Shown here: in pieces, positions 1-7,856 of the stretch
How the letters are laid out: each line of letters opens with the position of its first letter
Position numbering within the stretch: the stretch's first letter is position 1
NCBI RefSeq assembly: GCF_000092065.1
Contig: NC_009360.1
Span: 124,001 to 188,000, forward strand
Direction: 5' to 3'
DNA length: 64,000 bases
DNA from: Ostreococcus lucimarinus CCE9901
Lineage: Eukaryota > Chlorophyta > Mamiellophyceae > Mamiellales > Bathycoccaceae
Program-made: the position numbers and the translations under genes
Notes under the pieces: generated by a model
The model's input: only the letters and a program-made list of their open reading frames with translations
Told to the model about the DNA's origin: nothing
The model's database searches: none

Positions 1-892
1 CGCGGTCCTCCAGAAAGTCCTCCAGCGTCGCGTCGCCCTCTTCGCGCGCCCAGACCAAGCACGGCGACCGCGCGCCCTCGACTTCGTAATACGTCCCCAA
101 AAATTTCGCGCACCCCGCCGCGACGAGCGGCGCGCGCGCGACGCGTCTATTGATGTACGCCTCGGCGTTCTGCAGCTCGCTCGCGCCCTCCACCGCGTTC
201 GACTGCTTCACCACCACCGTTCGCCCGCTCTTCGAATCCTCCGCCTCGAACACCGTCCCGAAACTCCCCGCCCCCAACCTTCGCCCTCGACGCACGCTCG
301 CCGCGTCGAACCTTCGCTCCAGCGCCCGCCCCACCGCGTTCGCCACCGTCTGATCGAACGCCCACGGCACGACTCCCGGCTTCGCGATCAGATAAAACGC
401 CGCCGCCGCGTAAATCGCCAGCTCCGCCTCCGGTCCCAAGTCGCCCGCGTACAGCGCGTACCCGCTCGCTCGCTCCGCGCGCGCCTGCGCCGCGACCGTC
501 TCTCGCACCCGCGCCGGCGCGTACCGCTCCCACGCCGGTCCGAGCGTTCGTTCGATCGCGATCGACGCCCGCGCGCTCGCGTCGACGACGGGCGCCGGCG
601 CGTCGGGCAGCGCGCGCCGTAGCTCGCGCGCGCGACGCGTCTCCGTCGTCGTCGTCGTCGCGAGACGCGACGCCGCGTCGGCGCGCGCCGTCGTCGCGAT
701 TTCATTATCGTTGCGACGCGTCGTCGTCTCGGTCGTCTCGGTCGTCGTCGTCGTCGTCGTCGTCGTTTCGGTCGTCGCGGATAACCTCGTCGACGTCGCG
801 CGTCGTCGCGCCGCGCGACGCGCGCCGCGCGCGACGCGCGGCGCGCGCGCGACGCGGCGAAACGTTCGCGCGTCGGCGCGTGCGCTCGGCAT
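1..892 (-). CDS. STN7/STN8-like thylakoid Ser/Thr protein kinase, C-terminal part beyond window
   Basis: The minus-strand frame is open from an ATG at 892 to the left edge, so about 297 N-terminal residues are present and the catalytic loop is missing. The start is an Arg/Ala/Thr-rich transit peptide with a long Thr run. A hydrophobic stretch and the segment AKPGVVPWAFDQ follow, resembling the ATPGVAPGFFD region just before the kinase domain of Arabidopsis STN7. Next come a glycine loop (LGAGSFGTVFEA), the VVVKQ lysine and LVWAREEGDATLEDFLEDR, which resembles the STN7 LLWKYEGESTLAGLM segment. Family knowledge: STN7 and STN8 phosphorylate LHCII and PSII core proteins at the thylakoid membrane for state transitions and PSII repair. 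The family call is firm; STN7 cannot be told from STN8 here. It is divergent from the gene starting at 964. Confidence 0.8.
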   Translation of the reverse strand, partial: MPSARADARTFRRVARAPRVARGARRAARRRATSTRLSATTETTTTTTTTTETTETTTRRNDNEIATTARADAASRLATTTTTETRRARELRRALPDAPAPVVDASARASIAIERTLGPAWERYAPARVRETVAAQARAERASGYALYAGDLGPEAELAIYAAAAFYLIAKPGVVPWAFDQTVANAVGRALERRFDAASVRRGRRLGAGSFGTVFEAEDSKSGRTVVVKQSNAVEGASELQNAEAYINRRVARAPLVAAGCAKFLGTYYEVEGARSPCLVWAREEGDATLEDFLEDR

Positions 893-963
893 CGCGACGC
901 GCGACGCGTCGAAGCGTGCGGCGTCGAAGTGCGCGGCGTCGGCGGGACGGACGACGGCAGACG

Positions 964-3498
964 ATGGCGCGCGCCGTCGCGGCGCGGTCGAGCGCGACGC
1001 GGTCAAGCGCGACGCGTCGACGCGCGCGGACGAGGCCGCGCGTCGTCGCGTCGCGGTCGAGCGCGGCGTCGCGCGCGCGCGGGCGCGCGACGACGCGATG
1101 GACGCGCGCGGCGGTTGACGACGACGACGACGGCGCGACGCGCGACGACGACGGCGCGACGCGCGGGACGACGCGCGCGACGACGACGGACGGCGACGGC
1201 GACGTCTCGGACGACGGCGACGACGAAACCGACGAGTTCGAGGAATACGAAGTCGAGGTGGATTACGAGCTGCGCGATTACGTCGACGACGCGCGCGCGA
1301 GCCTGGAGCGGTTGAGACCGGATTTCACGTGGGGCGCGTGCGAGGCGCGCGCGAGGGCGCGCGCGGAGGGGGGAGTGATGGGGTACGCGAGCGCGGCGGC
1401 GAGTAGCGGCGCGGCGGCGAGCGAACGGTTGGACGCGCACTCGGCGGTGGGGACGGCGGTGGCGCTGGGAGCGCTGTGGAGCGCGCGGGCGATTAGGATT
1501 GAGCTGGAGAAGCGAGGGCGGGCGGGGGGGGGGGCGGTGGTGGGGAAGGAGATGTCAGAGGAGGAGCGGGCGCGAGAGGCGGAACTGCGAGCGGAGCGAC
1601 GCGCGAGGGAAGCCGAGGCGGAGAAGGAGCGTCGACGCGCGAGAGACGAGGAAGAAGCCGCGGAGAAGGCTCGAGAGGAAGAGAGAATGCGTTTGCGAGC
1701 GGAAGCCGAGGCGAGAGCGGCGGAGGAGGAGGAAAAACGTCGAGAAGAAATGCGCGCGGAATTGCGCCGACGAAACGCCGAGGAAAAGGAACGGTTGGAG
1801 GCGAGGTTGAAAGCCGAGGCCGAGGCAAAGGCGGCGCAGCTCGCGGCGGAGCGCGCGGAGCGCGAGAAAGAGCGACTCGCGAGAGAAAAAGCGGAAGCAG
1901 AAGAGCTCGCCCGGCGCCAAGTCATCTGCGACGAGCGCGGCGAAGTCGAAATGACGGTGAGCGCGGACACAGAGGTGGTGATGAAGCGCGACAACGCCAC
2001 GGCGCCCGTGGAAGTCATCGTGACCGCGCGCGTCGGTATCAGCGAAGGTGCGACAGAAAGCGCGTCTTTCCGAAGCGCCGACGAAGCGCGCGTGGCGTCA
2101 CTTCCGCTGTGTTCCACCGTCGCCGCGAAAGCCATGACGGCGTACGGCTCGGACGCGCGCCTGCAAGACATGATGGGGAACGGGCCTTTGAGTCGACTTC
2201 CGGGCATGGACGATCTCGAGTTCGAACATTGGACGCGTGTCATGCAAGCGCGCATGGATAGCGAAATGCGGACGGCCATCGTGCGCTGCGGCGCCGCACT
2301 CGAAGTGAAGCTCCGTGAGAGTAAACGCGGCGGCACGGAGAAGAGCAAGGCGACGATTCGCTTCAAGCGCCGATGTCTACCGGCGGAAGACGAAGAGAAC
2401 ATCGTGCATCGAATGGAGTCCGCGGTGGACGCGGTGGCGGGTGAAATCATAGAAGAGATCGAAGGTCCGAGCGGTGGTTGCGATGCCGCGTCGGACATTC
2501 TCGCCGCGGTCGAGTTTTATGAGCTCGGACAACTGCACGGCTTGCATCCCTCCGTCGTATTCCCGGCAGAGCATCCGAAGACGGGGCTTTCTGGTGCGCT
2601 CATGGCGTCCATTTTGACGCTGTCGCACTTCATCAAGCGCGCTGAACGTGCGTACGCTGACGATATCCGCGTCGGCGAACGTGCGAGACAGCTCGCAGCC
2701 ACGCTCGTCGGCCGCTCCGCGAGCAAGCAAGGATCTTGGCGAGCGATGTATTTGGACGGTTTTACCGGCGACGCATTGACGTCAGCAGCGGCTATGGCGG
2801 ACACCGTGCTTCCAGAGGACGACGCCATTCGTATGTTTCTCAACGGCGCCGTCGAAGAACAGCGCCGAAGACTCGCGGGCGAAGAGCGCGCGTTCGAAGA
2901 AGAGTGGCCCGACGAAGACGAAGTTCGGAAGAAGCGCCTTAAGGAAATGCGAGAGAGTCAGCCCATCACGGAGCGTTTATACGCGTTGCGCAACTCAGCC
3001 TTACAACTCGCACAATCTGGTTCGAAAGACCAAGCGCGAATGATGCTCGAGGAAGCGTATGCGTTGCGCAAAAATGACGTAGCAAAGAACAACAAGGATC
3101 CAGAGAATACGGCGGAGACACTTCCAGAACTCATTGCTCTCGTACATTTGTTCGAAACACGTCAAGATTGGGCTGATGATTTACGAGCTATTCGACGAGA
3201 AGTTTTGAAAAGTGTTCGCGTCGCGACTGATGAAATCTCAGCCGATGGCGACGCGATCGCCGCTGTTGCGTTGCTTGAATCCGCTGTAGACGAATACGAA
3301 CCGTTTCTCGGCGAAGATGACGAATGTGTCGTCGCGTATCGAGCAGACGTCGATGCGATGTGGACGACAGCGGGTATCGACCCGGTCGAGCGCGACGAAT
3401 GTGGGGACGAGTGTATGGCGAACATCGTCGGCAGCGCCGGGGCCATCTCGATGCTTACGGAAAAATACACGAAAGAAATCGAAGTTCGTCGACGTTAG
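964..3498 (+). CDS. Large coiled-coil protein, probably plastid-targeted, function unknown
   Basis: About 844 residues from the ATG at 964. The frame stays open to an ATG at 880, but that would overlap the start of the divergent kinase gene at 892. The first ~60 residues are Arg/Ser/Ala-rich and look like a transit peptide. An acidic stretch (EFEEYEVEVDYELRDYVDD) follows, then a Glu/Arg/Ala coiled coil at about residues 195-320 with many EERAREAE-type heptads. The C-terminal 500 residues are globular and no longer biased in composition. They hold short helical stretches (ALRNSALQLAQSGSKDQARM) that look TPR-like but are not convincing TPRs. I do not recognise a family. The stop is 56 bp from the convergent stop of the next gene. 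Confidence 0.7.
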   Translation: MARAVAARSSATRSSATRRRARTRPRVVASRSSAASRARGRATTRWTRAAVDDDDDGATRDDDGATRGTTRATTTDGDGDVSDDGDDETDEFEEYEVEVDYELRDYVDDARASLERLRPDFTWGACEARARARAEGGVMGYASAAASSGAAASERLDAHSAVGTAVALGALWSARAIRIELEKRGRAGGGAVVGKEMSEEERAREAELRAERRAREAEAEKERRRARDEEEAAEKAREEERMRLRAEAEARAAEEEEKRREEMRAELRRRNAEEKERLEARLKAEAEAKAAQLAAERAEREKERLAREKAEAEELARRQVICDERGEVEMTVSADTEVVMKRDNATAPVEVIVTARVGISEGATESASFRSADEARVASLPLCSTVAAKAMTAYGSDARLQDMMGNGPLSRLPGMDDLEFEHWTRVMQARMDSEMRTAIVRCGAALEVKLRESKRGGTEKSKATIRFKRRCLPAEDEENIVHRMESAVDAVAGEIIEEIEGPSGGCDAASDILAAVEFYELGQLHGLHPSVVFPAEHPKTGLSGALMASILTLSHFIKRAERAYADDIRVGERARQLAATLVGRSASKQGSWRAMYLDGFTGDALTSAAAMADTVLPEDDAIRMFLNGAVEEQRRRLAGEERAFEEEWPDEDEVRKKRLKEMRESQPITERLYALRNSALQLAQSGSKDQARMMLEEAYALRKNDVAKNNKDPENTAETLPELIALVHLFETRQDWADDLRAIRREVLKSVRVATDEISADGDAIAAVALLESAVDEYEPFLGEDDECVVAYRADVDAMWTTAGIDPVERDECGDECMANIVGSAGAISMLTEKYTKEIEVRRR

Positions 3499-3554
3499 GT
3501 GCGAGCGACGTTTCAATGAATATTCCTCTACGTATATGTACAACTTTCTAAGCG

Positions 3555-5573
3555 CTAACCCTCTTTCGACGAGCGCGAAAACATTCGCGAAAGACTTCTA
3601 TTGATTTCTGAGAATGCGTTTTGCGTCGCCTCGCCTACGGCTACCGCTGCTCGTTTTGTCGACTCTCCCGCCGCTACCAATGTCTTCTTCGCGGACTCAT
3701 CCCAAGTCTCCGGCGCTTGTTCGATGGTTTCTTGATCCTCCGATGCTGCTTCGCGAGCGATTTGCTCGGCGGCGGCGACAGATTCCGGCAACATGCACGT
3801 CATCGCCGTCGTCGCGGCGCGAATGGTGAGATACGACGACACCGCAGGGACTAACTCAGCGACAAGAATCGGTAAATTGTCCGCCGTGAAGACGCACTCC
3901 GACATGCGCTCGTAGAGCGACACAGGCAGCGCTTTGGCGAAGGCTTCTTCGGCGGCTCGATTCGCCTCCCCAGGGCTTCCTCCTTGCGCCTTTACGAAGA
4001 CCCGAATCCTCTCCGACGCGACCGCGGCATCCCTTTGAGCGCTTCGTTCGGCGCGAGAACCAGATTCGAGAACGGTGCGAATGGCCTCGTTCGTTCGCTC
4101 TTTGGCGTCATCCCCCAATCGTGTCAACTTTTCATTAAGGATCTCGCCCAGACTTTTGACCGGCTTGTCGTCGTCCAAGAGATCCTCTGCTTCAGCGCCG
4201 CGAAACGCATCAGCCGTTTCCAAATCGTTCATCAAATCTTCCAATTCAAACTGCTCGACCGTCGGTCGCAAAGATATGACATCCACGGCGTTTGATCCGA
4301 AGAAGCACAGGAGCGCCGCGGCGATGAGGGATGGACGTAACACGGCGATGTCATCGTCTTCTCGTCCCATGATGGCTATCGCCAGGCATAATCGCATGCG
4401 AATCGTAAAGTACATCACCAACTGCGGCAACATCGTGAGAGGTGCCGTTAACGGACCTCCAATCGACAAAACCGTACCCGCGGCGAACGATTTGGACGCA
4501 TCTGCGTAAATCAACGATTTCTTCAGTTTCGACACCTCGAGCTCGGGATTGACTTCCCTGTGATGCGCGGCGAGCGCGGCGGCGCCTAATATCCCAACGT
4601 TCGGCACACCAACGCACGCGCCGCAAATTATTTTCCCAAGCATGTGATTCGCCGCGACGCTCGCACCCGATCGCTCAAACTCTGAAGATTCGCCCATCAC
4701 GACGTTCCAGAACGTCACGATGTCTCGCAGTGGTTGGTACGTTTCGAGCACAGCCTCAAATCTCGATTTGACGATATCTTGCGCAAATCGCGCGAAGTTT
4801 TGAACCCATCGACGCTCACTCATCGATGCTTCCGCCCACGCTAACGTCGAAAACTCCTCCGCGGTGGCGGTGGATCCGTCGGCGACGCGTTCGAACAGCG
4901 CCGTCGACTCCAACGATTCAACCGCAGTCGACGCCATCCCCACTCGCGACATCGCATCCATTAACGATTTCGACACCTCGCACCCATCGACGACCACGAA
5001 AACGCTCGTCACGCCAACGCGCGCGCACGCGCGCTCCAACGTTTCCTCGAGACGTTCTTCGCTCGCCGTCTCGACCGTCGTCACGACGACGACTGCGTCC
5101 GCCGTCGTCGACCGCGCGTCCTCTCGCAGCCCGCCCTCCAGGCGCCGCACCGCCACACCGCTCGGTAAACCATCCACCAACGCACATGAAGCGCTCGCGT
5201 CGTCGACTTTATCGCCTTGGCGTCGATGATCGACGACCAGCACCGTCGTCGCGCGCTCCGCGTCCCGCGCGCACGTCTCCGCGAGCGTCTTCACCACCGT
5301 CGCCGACGCCTCGCCCACGTCGCGCGGCAGCACGCGCCGCGCGAGGGTGATGTTCGCGCGTATATCGATCGAGAGCGCGCCGAGGGCGTCCTGGCGCGCG
5401 AACGCGACGGGAGCGTCAGTCGTCGATCGCGATTCGTCGCATCGGGACGGGCGCGTAACAGTATCGAGTTTGGAAGTTTTACGGCGCACCTTTTTGACGC
5501 TATCGCGCGAGACGTCGTGCCAAGCGCCGAGCGCGCGATGCGCGCGCGGGTCGTCGGGCGCGGCGGCGGACAT
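3555..5573 (-). CDS. Membrane protein of unknown function with an EcsC-like segment
   Basis: 672 residues read as one frame from the ATG at 5573. The N-terminal half is soluble and has an alpha/beta look (TTVLVVDHRRQ, VTSVFVVVDG) without a P-loop. Residues of about 320-460 hold hydrophobic segments: GKIICGACVGVPNVGILGAA, LSIGGPLTAPLTMLPQLVMY and SLIAAALLCFF. A paired Gly-rich helix followed by FTIRMRLCLAIAIMGRED recalls EcsC family proteins; this is a pattern impression only. The C-terminus is charged and Ala/Glu-rich with amphipathic helices. A candidate 99-nt in-frame intron lies at 5391-5489; if spliced, residues 29-61 are absent and the protein is 639 residues. Convergent with the coiled-coil gene. 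Confidence 0.75.
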   Translation of the reverse strand: MSAAAPDDPRAHRALGAWHDVSRDSVKKVRRKTSKLDTVTRPSRCDESRSTTDAPVAFARQDALGALSIDIRANITLARRVLPRDVGEASATVVKTLAETCARDAERATTVLVVDHRRQGDKVDDASASCALVDGLPSGVAVRRLEGGLREDARSTTADAVVVVTTVETASEERLEETLERACARVGVTSVFVVVDGCEVSKSLMDAMSRVGMASTAVESLESTALFERVADGSTATAEEFSTLAWAEASMSERRWVQNFARFAQDIVKSRFEAVLETYQPLRDIVTFWNVVMGESSEFERSGASVAANHMLGKIICGACVGVPNVGILGAAALAAHHREVNPELEVSKLKKSLIYADASKSFAAGTVLSIGGPLTAPLTMLPQLVMYFTIRMRLCLAIAIMGREDDDIAVLRPSLIAAALLCFFGSNAVDVISLRPTVEQFELEDLMNDLETADAFRGAEAEDLLDDDKPVKSLGEILNEKLTRLGDDAKERTNEAIRTVLESGSRAERSAQRDAAVASERIRVFVKAQGGSPGEANRAAEEAFAKALPVSLYERMSECVFTADNLPILVAELVPAVSSYLTIRAATTAMTCMLPESVAAAEQIAREAASEDQETIEQAPETWDESAKKTLVAAGESTKRAAVAVGEATQNAFSEINRSLSRMFSRSSKEG
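5391..5489 (-). other. Candidate in-frame 99-nt intron
   Basis: On the minus strand the donor reads AAG|GTGCGC and the acceptor CCAG|GAC, both on codon boundaries. ACTGAC lies at 5415-5420, 24 nt before the acceptor. The four better supported introns in this window have the same donor type, branch hexamer and 5' position. It contains no stop and is a multiple of three, so the open frame cannot decide whether it is removed. Confidence 0.4.
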
Positions 5574-5650
5574 GGGAGACGACGGCGACCGCGCGCGACG
5601 GTTTCTGGGGTGACTGGCGAGATAAAATATCTTTTCGACAACCGAGTCGG

Positions 5651-7569
5651 CTACGCCATCTCGAACGCGTTGGCGAGATTGCGCTCTTGACCTTTAGCCT
5701 TGGGAGGCGTGGGAAGAATGAACTCCTCCGCGGAGGGGTTTAAGTTGGAGGCGGCGCCGAAGTCGCGAAGACGCTCGGGGGTGTCGATTTCCGCCGCCAT
5801 GGCTTTCATGGATTGGGAAATTTCGGGAAGGTTGGAGAGATCTTGCTCGGCGATGGCGTCGATGGAGACGTCTTCTGGCGCGGAGAATTCATCGTGTTGT
5901 ATTTGGCCATCGATGAGATTCGCGATTTGTTCCTCTTCGTCCGCCTCGAACTCGGCGATGATGGCGTCAATGTCGGCGCCGGTTTCCGCGAGCATCTCGC
6001 GAAGCTTCTCCACGCGGCGTCCTTCCTGGCCGAGGCACACCAAGAGATCAGCGAGCTCTTCCTGCGCTTCCGCACTACCGGCGGCGTAACCTTCTGTATA
6101 GCCCTCTTCTTTACCTCGCTCGAACCCTCGCTCGAACGCCGCGCTTAAACTCTCTTCCGAGGCATCGACGGCGGAATCGAGCGACGTCGACCGCTCGGCG
6201 AGCTTGGCCTCCAAATCTTGTACCTTTGTGGATAGTTCGTTCGTCGTCGCGTGCGCGTGCGCCAGCTCTTCGGTAAGAGCGTCTCGATTCAATTTGATGT
6301 CTTCTAATTCCGACGCCCTCGCGTCGATCGCCGCTTGGAGTTCTGCTATCGCAGCGTCGTGCGTCGCGCGTTCGACCCAGTTTTCGTCGTCGCCACCGTC
6401 CCAGTACCACTCGCCGGTGTTTTCATCGTACTTCCATCGAGGGTCGTAATCGTAATCGTCGTGGCCTTCGTAACCTTTCCAATCGCCGCGTTCGTCACCT
6501 TGCTGCGCTTCGTAAGTCTCCGAAGCGACGATTTCTGTTTCAGTCCACTCAGTCGTCGAAGGCGCGTTCGTGTCCCACTGCGCCACCTCGGCCGCGCCCA
6601 TCGACGCGTCTTCGTGCTGCAACCACTCCTGCGTCTGCGTTTCCCATTGCGGGTGTTGTTGATCACTCTCAACTGGCGGTACGTCGGCTTCGGCCCAGCG
6701 CGGAGACCCATCCGCGGCTTCGGCCCAGTCGCTCGCGCCGCCGCCGAAATCCGCGCCTTCAGCCTCGCGGTCTCCCGCGTCGACCACCGGCGCGGGCGCA
6801 TCGCTCACCGACGTCCCGCCGACGTCGACATCATGCAATACTGGTGCTCTGTCTTCCTCTACCGCGCTCGCATCGCTCACCGTCGGCTGCATCAACGCCA
6901 GAGGCTCGCGTAAACTCTCGCTCTCATCGTCGCCGCCTTCATCCGCCGCCCGAGGCGCCGGCACGAAAAATTGCATCCCCCCGTGCGGTATGGGCGCTCC
7001 TGTCCCACCAATCGGCGCCACGCTCGGCACGAACGCGCTCACGTTCGCCATCGGCGCCGCGACCTGCGCCGAAGTCATCCCTTCCCTCGCGAAGACGTCA
7101 ACGTATCGCGCGCGCGTCCCCGCGTGAGTTGGTCCCGCGCCTCCCCCCGTCGGCGGCCCTTCCCTCGACGCGCTCGCGCTCGGCGCGTCGCCGTCTAGAG
7201 ATGCGGCCGCCATCGTCGCGTTCGGCGGCTGCATCACCGGCGGCGCGCCGATCTCCGCGGCGCCGCTCGCCGTCCCGCTCGCCGGCGCGCTCCCGTCCAC
7301 CCACGACTGCGTCTTCTCATCAAAGTAAAACGCCGACTCCAGCCCGAGCTTGGCCTTGGTCACTTTTTTCCCTCCGCCCTGCGCCGCGCGAAAACGAGCG
7401 ATTCGCGGTCAGTGCGCGTCGTCGCGAGCCGATCTTTGGTTTCAACACGAATCTGCGGTTGACGGATTCGTGAGAGATTAGTCGCGTCTTGCGCCGCCGC
7501 GCCGCGAATTGTACGTACGAAACCGAGACGAGCAAACATGCCCTTCGGGGCGTCGTCGTTTTGGGCCAT
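5651..7569 (-). CDS. Sec16 C-terminal-motif protein, two exons
   Basis: Exon 1 is 7519-7569 (MAQNDDAPKGMFARLGF) and exon 2 is 5651-7378, giving 592 residues. The joined start reads GMFARLGFGGGKK, then AKLGLESAFYFDEKTQSWV. This matches the conserved C-terminal Sec16 motif AKLG..FYYDEK..RWV, a feature of the scaffold that organises COPII at ER exit sites. After it come a Pro/Gly/Ala-rich low-complexity stretch, a second tryptophan-rich motif (DPRWKYDENTGEWYWDGGDD, about residues 325-345) and a coiled coil (about 350-480). The central Sec16 domain is absent, so the protein may be an accessory of ER exit sites or may only share the motif. The role is inferred. Without the intron the frame would have to start at GTG. 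Confidence 0.55.
7379..7518 (-). other. Intron of the Sec16-motif gene (140 nt)
   Basis: Donor TTC|GTACGT at 7518, acceptor GGCGCAG|GGC ending at 7379, ACTGAC at 7408-7413 (29 nt before the acceptor). Phase 0. It joins a short ATG exon to a frame that otherwise has no good ATG. An ORF also reads partly through the intron but ends at a stop just before the conserved motif. Confidence 0.75.
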
Positions 7570-7856
7570 CGCGGTGCGCGCGCGCGCGGCGGTGTGCGGC
7601 GCGCGGCTCGCTCGGGACGCGGGAACGGCGGACGCGGCGGCGGCGAGCGAGCGAGCGCAGAAAGGCACGCCGAAGAGGAGACGCTCGAGAGTTGTTGTGT
7701 TATCGTCACTATTGCATTTAAACATGAGCTACTAGATCATATGTTGCGGTGAGAAAGAATGGTTACGTGGGTGGCGCGAACCGTCGTCGAGGCGCGCAGA
7801 GCGACTCGGGACCGACGCGGCTATCTAAAAGGACGCAGAACTTGACTTTTTATCGC
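7570..7856. other. Intergenic, 287 bp: promoter of the Sec16-motif gene and 3' flank of TPR-Hsp70
   Basis: Both neighbours are on the minus strand. The part near 7570-7690 is CG-rich. From 7690 to 7850 it is less so, with an A/T-rich patch around 7700-7760. I see no RNA gene or repeat. Confidence 0.4.

Noticed and set aside
1278-2498. Minus-strand ORF of 406 codons, Ser/Ala-rich
   Set aside because: Mirror of the coiled-coil coding strand; its Ser and Leu runs are complements of Glu/Arg codons.
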